Origin: Paracoccaceae bacterium
GTDB taxonomy: Bacteria; Pseudomonadota; Alphaproteobacteria; Rhodobacterales; Rhodobacteraceae
Reading direction: 5' to 3'
DNA length: 6,179 nucleotides
Assembly (NCBI GenBank): GCA_024644285.1
Contig: JAHELH010000152.1
Coordinates: forward strand, 1-6,179
Shown here: piece by piece, positions 1-5,241 of the stretch
How the letters are laid out: every line of letters starts with the position of its first letter
How positions within the stretch are numbered: position 1 is the first letter of the stretch
Notes under the pieces: model-generated
Told to the model about the DNA's origin: nothing
The model's database searches: none
The model's input: the letters and a program-made list of their open reading frames with translations, nothing else
Position numbers and translations under genes: made by a program

Positions 1-1209
1 TTCAACGTGCCGCAGACCGGCCCGTACGCCGAGGAAGGCCTCGACGAGTTGCGTGCACAAGAGCTTGCGGTGCAGCACCTCAACGGCGAAGGCGATGGCG
101 GCATGCTGAACACCTTCTCCTCGAAGGTCCTCGACGGCACCGGCATCCTTGGCAAGAAGGTCCAGTTCGTGACCGGCGACACCGCCACCAAGTCGGACGT
201 CGCGCGCGCCTCGGCCCGCTCGATGATCGAAAAGGACGGCGTGACCATGATCAACGGCGGCTCGTCCTCTGGCGTCGCCATCGCGGTGCAGGGCCTCTGC
301 CAGGAGGCAGGCATCATCTTCATGGCCGGCCTGACCCATTCCAACGACACGACCGGCAAGGACCGCAAGGCCAACGGCTTCCGCCATTTCTTCAACGCTT
401 ACATGTCGGGCGCCGCACTTGCGCCGATCCTCGAGAAGGAACTGGGCGGCGACCGTCGCGCCTATCACCTGACCGCCGACTACACCTGGGGTTGGAGCCA
501 GCAGGAATCGATCCAGGGCGCGACCGAAGCGCTGGGCTGGGAAACCGCCAACAACGTGCTGACCCCGGTCGGCGCCGGCGACTTCTCGTCCTACATCACG
601 CCGGTGCTGCAATCCGGCGCCGACGTGCTGGTGCTGAACCATTACGGCGGCGACATGGTCAACTCGCTGACCCAGTCGATCCAGTTCGGCCTCAAGGGCA
701 AGCAGGTCAACGGCAAGGACTTCCAGATCGTCGTTCCGCTCTACTCGGAACTGATGGCCGCGGGCGCCGGCGCCAACATCAAGGGCGTGCTGGGCTCGAT
801 GAACTGGAACTGGCAGCTGCAGGACGAGGGCACTGCGGCGTTCGTGAAATCCTTCGGCGAAAAGTATGGCCGTCCGCCTTCGGGGTCGGCGCATACCTGC
901 TACGTGCAGACGCTGCTCTACGCGGATGCCGTGACGCGCGCCGGGTCGTTTGCGCCCTGCGCCGTGGTCGAGGCCCTGGAAGGCTTCGAGTTCGACGGCA
1001 TGGGCAACGGCCCGACGCTGTACCGCGCCGAGGATCACCAGTGCTTCAAGGACGTGCTCGTGGTGCGCGGGGCCGAGAACCCGACCAGCGAATACGACAC
1101 GCTGGAAATCGTCGAGGTCACGCCGGTCGAGCAGGTCACCTACGCGCCCGATCATCCGATGTTCGGCGGCGCCGAGGCGACCCTCGGCGAGTGCAACAAC
1201 GGCGCGTGA
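1..1209 (+). CDS. ABC transporter periplasmic substrate-binding protein, LivK/Peripla_BP_6-like (5' partial)
   Basis: This is the solute-capturing subunit of the importer encoded downstream. The frame is open from base 1 and ends at TGA 1207-1209, giving 402 residues. The true start, signal peptide and probably a few mature residues lie upstream, since the first visible residues (FNVPQTGPYAEEG) match the usual start of the mature fold. An ATG-like start inside the window is absent near the beginning, so the gene is best treated as truncated by the window edge. Family-type features, numbered from window residue 1, are NGGSSSGVA at about 85-93 (position of the ligand-contacting serine loop in LivJ/LivK-type proteins), DYTWGW at 160-165 and the tryptophan-rich MNWNW at 267-271. 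Five cysteines (100, 300, 320, 348, 398) could allow disulfides in the periplasm. The type I periplasmic binding fold is a confident call. The ligand is not: urea, amides, amino acids and aromatic acids are all handled by relatives. Confidence 0.9.
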   Translation, partial: FNVPQTGPYAEEGLDELRAQELAVQHLNGEGDGGMLNTFSSKVLDGTGILGKKVQFVTGDTATKSDVARASARSMIEKDGVTMINGGSSSGVAIAVQGLCQEAGIIFMAGLTHSNDTTGKDRKANGFRHFFNAYMSGAALAPILEKELGGDRRAYHLTADYTWGWSQQESIQGATEALGWETANNVLTPVGAGDFSSYITPVLQSGADVLVLNHYGGDMVNSLTQSIQFGLKGKQVNGKDFQIVVPLYSELMAAGAGANIKGVLGSMNWNWQLQDEGTAAFVKSFGEKYGRPPSGSAHTCYVQTLLYADAVTRAGSFAPCAVVEALEGFEFDGMGNGPTLYRAEDHQCFKDVLVVRGAENPTSEYDTLEIVEVTPVEQVTYAPDHPMFGGAEATLGECNNGA

Positions 1210-1215
1210 TTTTCA

Positions 1216-1232
1216 CTCCCTGAGACAGGGAG
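1216..1232 (+). repeat. Perfect 7-bp inverted repeat just after the binding-protein gene
   Basis: CTCCCTG (1216-1222) is exactly complementary to CAGGGAG (1226-1232), leaving a 3-base AGA loop. It begins 6 bases after the stop codon. Its right arm shares bases 1229-1232 with the left arm of the larger hairpin at 1229-1258, so both cannot be fully paired at once. No T-run follows. Confidence 0.55.
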
Positions 1233-1258
1233 GGTCGCGGAGTTCCCCGCGGCCCTCC
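1229..1258 (+). terminator. Strong 12-bp intercistronic hairpin (leaky terminator or mRNA-stabilising element)
   Basis: Bases 1229-1240 pair with 1247-1258 over 12 consecutive pairs (one T-G wobble, 1235 with 1252) around a 6-base loop, AGTTCC. There is no following T-run, so a classical intrinsic terminator is not well supported. Hairpins between a binding-protein gene and its permease genes commonly protect the upstream message or reduce downstream transcription, so that binding protein is made in excess. That role is inferred here from position and stem strength. Confidence 0.6.
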
Positions 1259-1265
1259 ACACCCA

Positions 1266-1280
1266 CCCCCGCTGCGGGGG
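1266..1280 (+). repeat. Short G/C hairpin in the gap before livH
   Basis: CCCCCG (1266-1271) pairs with CGGGGG (1275-1280) around a 3-base loop. It lies 7 bases after the larger hairpin and 46 bases before the livH start. It could add to the structure between the two genes, or simply reflect the high G+C content. No T-run follows. Confidence 0.4.
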
Positions 1281-1326
1281 CCAGCGGTAGAGACGGACCT
1301 CCCGCTTCCAGATTACGGGGCACATC

Positions 1327-2358
1327 ATGGACGCAATCTTTCTGCAAATCCTCAACGGGCTCGACAAAGGCTCGGCCTACGCGCTGATCGCGCTGGGGCT
1401 CACGCTCATCTTCGGCACCCTCGGCGTGGTCAACTTCGCCCACGGCGCGCTGTTCATGATCGGCGCGTTCTGCGCGGTGACGCTGCAGCGGTTCCTGAAC
1501 CTCAGCTATTCGGCCGTCGACGAGACCAAGACCGACTTCCTGGGCAATCCGATGGTCGTCAAGACCCCCTATGTCGAGGGCTGGTTCGGGCCCGAGCTTG
1601 GACAGGCGATCATCGCATGGTCGGTGCCGCTTGCGATCTTGCTGGCGATCCCGGTCATGCTGTTTGTCGGCTTCGCCATGGAGCGCGGTCTGATCAAGCA
1701 CTTCTACAAGCGCCCCCACGCCGACCAGATCCTCGTGACCTTCGGCCTGGCCATCGTGCTGCAAGAGATCATCAAGTACTATTTCGGCGCCAACCCGATC
1801 CAGACCCCGGCCCCGCCGGCGCTGGTCGGTTCGTTCGATTTCGGCGTGCTGCTGGGTTTCGACCCGAACGTGATCATTTACCCGATCTGGCGCTTGGTCT
1901 ACTTCATCTTCGCGCTTGTCATCATCTGCGCCGTGTTCGCCTTCCTGCAATTCACCACCTTCGGCATGGTGGTGCGCGCCGGCATGGCCGACCGAGAGAC
2001 CGTCGGCCTTCTGGGCATCAACATCGACAAGCGCTTCACCATCATGTTCGGTGTCGCCGCCTCGGTGGCCGGCTTGGCAGGCGTGATGTACGGGCCGATC
2101 CTGGCGCCCAACTACCACATGGGCATGGACTTCCTGGTCCTCAGCTTCGTGGTGGTCGTCGTCGGCGGCATGGGCTCGCTGCCCGGCGCCGTGGCTGCGG
2201 GCTTCATCCTGGGCATCCTGCAGAGCTTCGCCTCGATGAACGAGGTCAAGGCTCTGATGCCCGGCATCGACCAGATCGTCATCTACCTGATCGCCATCAT
2301 CATTCTGCTGACACGACCGCGCGGGCTCATGGGCCGCAAGGGCGTCATGGAGGACTAA
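1327..2358 (+). CDS. livH: LivH-type ABC transporter permease
   Basis: This 343-residue inner-membrane protein is one of the two channel-forming subunits. The N-terminus is typical of LivH: a first membrane helix begins near residue 12 (GSAYALIALGLTLIFG), followed by GVVNFAHGALFMIGA at 33-47. About eight hydrophobic segments are visible. The cytoplasmic ATPase-contact loop is seen at about 213-254 (GMVVRAG, then LLGINIDKRF, then AGLAG), and GGMGSLPGA at 280-288 is also family-typical. It is longer than E. coli LivH (308 residues), mainly through an extra hydrophilic loop at about 57-92 between helices 2 and 3, predicted periplasmic. The start is the first ATG before helix 1; upstream there is only a weak GGGG at 1317-1320, 6 bases before it. 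The gene ends 3 bases before livM. The liv symbol marks the family; the substrate need not be a branched-chain amino acid. Confidence 0.93.
   Translation: MDAIFLQILNGLDKGSAYALIALGLTLIFGTLGVVNFAHGALFMIGAFCAVTLQRFLNLSYSAVDETKTDFLGNPMVVKTPYVEGWFGPELGQAIIAWSVPLAILLAIPVMLFVGFAMERGLIKHFYKRPHADQILVTFGLAIVLQEIIKYYFGANPIQTPAPPALVGSFDFGVLLGFDPNVIIYPIWRLVYFIFALVIICAVFAFLQFTTFGMVVRAGMADRETVGLLGINIDKRFTIMFGVAASVAGLAGVMYGPILAPNYHMGMDFLVLSFVVVVVGGMGSLPGAVAAGFILGILQSFASMNEVKALMPGIDQIVIYLIAIIILLTRPRGLMGRKGVMED
2349..2353 (+). promoter_or_regulatory. Ribosome binding site of livM inside the end of livH
   Basis: GGAGG lies within the last codons of livH, 8 bases before the livM ATG at 2362. With only 3 bases between the two genes, this suggests translational coupling of the two permease subunits. 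Confidence 0.75.
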
Positions 2359-2361
2359 GCC

Positions 2362-3576
2362 ATGCCCGGACTCGACCGCAAAGACACCCGCTTTTTCATC
2401 CTCATCGTCGCGGCGACGCTGCTGATGCCCTTCATCCTGCAACCCTTCCCCGAAGGCTCGGGCATGGCGCAGTTCAACGCGGGCTATCCCGACCTGATGC
2501 AGCGCTTCGTGATCTTCGGCATCTTCGCGATGGGCTTCAACATCCTCTTCGGCCTGACCGGATACCTCAGCTTCGGCCACGCCGCCTTTCTCGGCGTCGG
2601 GTCCTACGCCACGGTCTGGATGTACAAGCTTCTCGGCTTCAACGTGGTGCCCGGCCTGATCCTCGCGGTGATCTGCTCTGCCATCTTCGCGGTGGTGATC
2701 GGCTACGTTTCGCTGCGCCGCTCGGGCATCTACTTCTCGATCCTGACGCTGGCCTTCGCCGAGATGTCCTATCGCCTGGCCTATTCGGTGCTGACGCCGA
2801 TCACCAACGGCGAGACGGGCCTGCAGGTCTACAGCAACGACCCACAGGTGCTGATGGGTCCGGGCTCGCCCGAATCCACCCATTTCTTCGGGCTCGAGAT
2901 GGCCTCGTCCTACGTGATGCAGATCGGCGGCTGGGCCTTTACCTTCAACTTCGGCTTCTACTTCGCGGCCGCGATCTTCATCGCCATGTTCTACCTGACC
3001 ATGCGCATCTTCCGCTCGCCCTTCGGCATGATGCTGCGCGCGGTCAAGTCGAACCAGCAGCGGATGAACTATACCGGCCTGAACTCGCGGCCATACACCC
3101 TTGCGGCCTTCGTGATCTCGGGCAGCTATGCTGGCCTTGCCGGCGGTCTGCTGGCCGCGATGGACCCGCTGGCCGGCGCGGAACGGATGTTCTGGACCGA
3201 AAGCGGCGCGGTGGTGCTGATGACCATTCTCGGCGGCGCGGGCACCCTTCTGGGCCCGGTCCTGGGCGCGGGCTTCATCAAGTACTTCGAGAACATCTTC
3301 TCGAAGATCAACGACAACGTGCTGCACGGCTGGTTCGCATGGATGCCCGACGGGCTCGAGGACTTCATGGTCGCCATCATCCATCCCTTCGTCGGCAAGG
3401 GCTGGCACCTGACACTTGGCCTGCTGTTCATGGCCGTCGTCATCTTCCTGCCCGGCGGGCTGGTCGAGGGCGGACAGCGGGTGGCGCGGATCTTCCGCCG
3501 CCGCGACAAGAAGGCGCCCGAAGGCTCGCCGGAAGAGCAGGCCGCCGAACAGCGCAACCCCGGCCCGGCCGAATAA
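2362..3576 (+). CDS. livM: LivM-type ABC transporter permease
   Basis: This 404-residue protein is the second channel subunit and is expected to pair with LivH in the inner membrane. After a first hydrophobic segment at about 11-28, the LivM hallmark appears at about 58-83 (GFNILFGLTGYLSFGHAAF, then LGVGSYAT). SLRRSGIYFSILTLAFAEM at 117-135 is also characteristic. The cytoplasmic ATPase-contact loop is at about 219-263 (SPFGMMLRAVKSNQQR, then TGLNSRPYTLAAF, then AGLAGGL). Its RAVKSNQQR replaces the more usual RAIRENERR-type sequence. GGAGTLLGPVLGAG at 291-304 and FLPGGL at 362-367 complete the pattern. The last 35 or so residues form a charged tail (FRRRDKKAPEGSPEEQ region), probably cytoplasmic. 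Start choice is fixed by the strong GGAGG 8 bases upstream. It sits 3 bases after livH and 23 bases before livG, in the same operon. Confidence 0.93.
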   Translation: MPGLDRKDTRFFILIVAATLLMPFILQPFPEGSGMAQFNAGYPDLMQRFVIFGIFAMGFNILFGLTGYLSFGHAAFLGVGSYATVWMYKLLGFNVVPGLILAVICSAIFAVVIGYVSLRRSGIYFSILTLAFAEMSYRLAYSVLTPITNGETGLQVYSNDPQVLMGPGSPESTHFFGLEMASSYVMQIGGWAFTFNFGFYFAAAIFIAMFYLTMRIFRSPFGMMLRAVKSNQQRMNYTGLNSRPYTLAAFVISGSYAGLAGGLLAAMDPLAGAERMFWTESGAVVLMTILGGAGTLLGPVLGAGFIKYFENIFSKINDNVLHGWFAWMPDGLEDFMVAIIHPFVGKGWHLTLGLLFMAVVIFLPGGLVEGGQRVARIFRRRDKKAPEGSPEEQAAEQRNPGPAE

Positions 3577-3585
3577 CGCCTGGAA

Positions 3586-3591
3586 AAGGAG
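3586..3591 (+). promoter_or_regulatory. Ribosome binding site of livG
   Basis: AAGGAG lies 8 bases before ATG 3600. It fixes the livG start, because the same frame is open far upstream without a stop. Confidence 0.8.
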
Positions 3592-3599
3592 AAACGATC

Positions 3600-4355
3600 A
3601 TGGGAATCCTTGAAGTCAAAGGCGTCAACAAGCGCTTCGGCGGACTGCAGGCCCTGGGCGACGTCAACCTCAGTGTCGAGGAGAACACCGTCCACGCCAT
3701 CATCGGCCCCAACGGGGCGGGCAAGTCGACGCTGCTGAACTGCCTCGTCGGCAAGCTGATCCCCGATACCGGCTCGGTGATGTTCGCCGGCCAGTCGGTA
3801 CTGGGGCGCAAGCCGCACGAGATCAACCAGATGGGCATCTCCCGCGTGTTCCAGACGCCCGAGATCTTCGCCGATCTCACCGTTCTGGAAAACGTGATGA
3901 TCCCCTGCTTCGCCAAGCGCGACGGGTCCTTCCGGATGCACGCCATCGAAAGCGTCGGAAGCGAGAAGGAAATCCTCGAGATGGCCGAGCAGATGCTGGC
4001 CGACGTCAACATGCTGGAAAAGCGCGACATGCATTCCGGCTCGCTATCGCGCGGCGACAAGCGGCGGCTGGAAATGGCGATGTGCCTGGTCCAGCAGCCG
4101 CGCCTGCTGCTTTTGGACGAGCCCACCGCCGGCATGGCGCGGGCCGACACCAACAACACCATCGACCTGTTGAAGGAAATCAACCAGAAGCGCGACATCA
4201 CCATGTGCATCATCGAGCACGACATGCACGTGGTATTCAGCCTCGCCCAGCGCATCACCGTTCTGGCCCAGGGCACGCCCCTGGTCGAGGACACCCCCGA
4301 CAAGATCAAGGGCCACCCGAAGGTCCGCGAAGCCTATCTTGGAGAAGCGGCATGA
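3600..4355 (+). CDS. livG: LivG-type ABC transporter ATP-binding subunit
   Basis: This 251-residue cytoplasmic ATPase is one of two that power the importer. Visible motifs are Walker A GPNGAGKS at 36-43, the Q-loop in FQTP with Gln85, the signature region LSRGDKR at 149-155, Walker B LLLLDEP at 169-175 with catalytic Glu174, and the H-loop in IIEHDMH with His207. The signature departs from the LSxGEQ form common in LivG, having Asp-Lys where Glu-Gln is usual; the urea-transporter homologue UrtD also varies here (LSHGQK-type). The C-terminal AQGTPLVEDTP and VREAYLGE are family-typical. The length is normal (about 250). The frame is open back to 1617, but that upstream part is Arg/His/Pro-rich out-of-frame translation of livH and livM, so the ATG at 3600 with its strong ribosome site is taken as the start. 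The stop overlaps the livF start. Confidence 0.95.
   Translation: MGILEVKGVNKRFGGLQALGDVNLSVEENTVHAIIGPNGAGKSTLLNCLVGKLIPDTGSVMFAGQSVLGRKPHEINQMGISRVFQTPEIFADLTVLENVMIPCFAKRDGSFRMHAIESVGSEKEILEMAEQMLADVNMLEKRDMHSGSLSRGDKRRLEMAMCLVQQPRLLLLDEPTAGMARADTNNTIDLLKEINQKRDITMCIIEHDMHVVFSLAQRITVLAQGTPLVEDTPDKIKGHPKVREAYLGEAA
4341..4344 (+). promoter_or_regulatory. Ribosome binding site of livF within the livG end
   Basis: GGAG lies 7 bases before ATG 4352. It supports this start and hence the N-terminal extension of LivF. The ATGA overlap (4352-4355) points to coupled translation of the two ATPases. Confidence 0.65.
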
Positions 4356-5134
4356 CCCTGACCGAAGACCAGCTCACCAACCGCGAGCGTCCCGACTTTT
4401 CCCGCCACGCCAACCAGGCCGCCACGGCGCCCGCCTATTTCTCGGTCTGGGACCTGCACGCCTATTACGGCGAAAGCTACATCGTGCAGGGCGTCAGCTT
4501 CAACGTGCACGAGGGCGAGATCCTTGCGCTTCTGGGCCGCAACGGCGCCGGCAAGACCTCGACCCTGCGCGCCATCGCCCGGCTCGACAACCCCGAGGCC
4601 CGGCGCGGCGAGATCTGGCTGGACCACAAGGCCCTGCACAACATGAAATCCTACGAGGCCGCCGCCGCGGGCATCCAGCTGGTGCCCGAGGACCGGCGCA
4701 TCATCTCCGGCCTGACCGTCGAGGAAAACATCCAGCTCGCCCAGATCGCCCCGCCTATCGGCTGGTCGGTCGACCGCATCTACGAGCTGTTCCCGCGCCT
4801 CGGCGAACGCCGCAAGCAGGAGGGCGTGACGCTGTCCGGCGGCGAGCAGCAGATGTTGTCGATCGCCCGCGCCCTTGCCCGCAACATCAAGGTGCTGCTG
4901 CTGGACGAGCCCTACGAGGGCCTCGCCCCGGTGATCGTCGACGAGATCGAGAAGACGCTCAACATCATCAAGGAGCAGGGCATCACTACCGTGATCGTCG
5001 AGCAGAACGCCATCCGCGCGCTGATGCTGGCCGACCGCGCCGTGATCCTCGACACCGGCACCGTCGTCTTCGACGGCACCGCGCAGGAGGTTCTCGACAA
5101 CGAGGCGCTGCGCGCGGAATATCTCGCCATCTGA
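4352..5134 (+). CDS. livF: LivF-type ABC transporter ATP-binding subunit
   Basis: This 260-residue protein is the second ATPase and probably forms a heterodimer with LivG beneath the LivH/LivM pair. Motifs are Walker A GRNGAGKT at 62-69, VPEDRR at 111-116 (Glu113 at the Q-loop position), signature LSGGEQQ at 161-167, Walker B VLLLDEP at 181-187 with Glu186, EGLAP at 189-193, and VEQN at 216-219, where Gln218 replaces the switch histidine. The Glu and Gln substitutions are usual for LivF. The ATPase core begins near residue 29 (AYFSVWDLHAYYGES), so there is a polar extension of about 28 residues; most LivF proteins start almost directly at the core (about 235 residues). No ATG, GTG or TTG codon occurs in this frame between the start and residue 45, which lies inside the core, so the extension looks real. 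The gene overlaps livG by 4 bases. Confidence 0.95.
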   Translation: MTLTEDQLTNRERPDFSRHANQAATAPAYFSVWDLHAYYGESYIVQGVSFNVHEGEILALLGRNGAGKTSTLRAIARLDNPEARRGEIWLDHKALHNMKSYEAAAAGIQLVPEDRRIISGLTVEENIQLAQIAPPIGWSVDRIYELFPRLGERRKQEGVTLSGGEQQMLSIARALARNIKVLLLDEPYEGLAPVIVDEIEKTLNIIKEQGITTVIVEQNAIRALMLADRAVILDTGTVVFDGTAQEVLDNEALRAEYLAI

Positions 5135-5140
5135 TCCACG

Positions 5141-5185
5141 CGCCCCGGCCGCGCGCCCGCCATTCCGGGCACGACCGCCGGGGCG
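5141..5185 (+). terminator. Nested inverted repeat after livF, possible transcription attenuator or terminator
   Basis: CGCCCCGGC (5141-5149) is exactly complementary to GCCGGGGCG (5177-5185). Within its loop, GCCCG (5155-5159) pairs with CGGGC (5166-5170) around a 6-base loop. The outer stem begins 7 bases after the livF stop. No T-run follows, so efficient intrinsic termination is doubtful; it could end the transporter message, protect its 3' end or attenuate read-through into acs. Some of this could arise by chance in GC-rich DNA. Confidence 0.45.
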
Positions 5186-5228
5186 TCCGCCCGCCGGCCT
5201 GAACGGGCTGGGCCAGACAAGAAACGCT

Positions 5229-5233
5229 AGGGA
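5229..5233 (+). promoter_or_regulatory. Ribosome binding site of acs
   Basis: AGGGA lies 8 bases before ATG 5242. An in-frame TGA at 5236-5238 lies just before the ATG, so no longer N-terminus is possible. I see no convincing -35/-10 promoter in the 107 bases between livF and acs. Confidence 0.55.
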
Positions 5234-5241
5234 CTTGAGAA

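Noticed and set aside
492..1223. Plus-strand open frame overlapping the binding-protein gene
   Set aside because: Arg/Gly-rich out-of-frame product inside a well-recognised binding-protein gene; a GC-rich shadow.
1213..3408. 731-codon open frame on the minus strand across livH and livM
   Set aside because: Its codons are in register with the sense codons, so it is open simply because livH and livM avoid TTA, CTA and TCA. Reverse-reading hydrophobic codons gives the observed Asp/Glu/His/Gln-rich product with no recognisable domain.
1617..3599. Apparent long N-terminal extension or fusion in the livG frame
   Set aside because: The extra part is Arg/His/Pro-rich out-of-frame translation of livH and livM. 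livG has its own strong ribosome site and ATG at 3600.
4082..4351. Possible earlier start for livF
   Set aside because: This stretch overlaps conserved LivG sequence in another frame, is low-complexity Arg/Pro/His-rich, and has no family similarity; the ATG at 4352 has a ribosome site.
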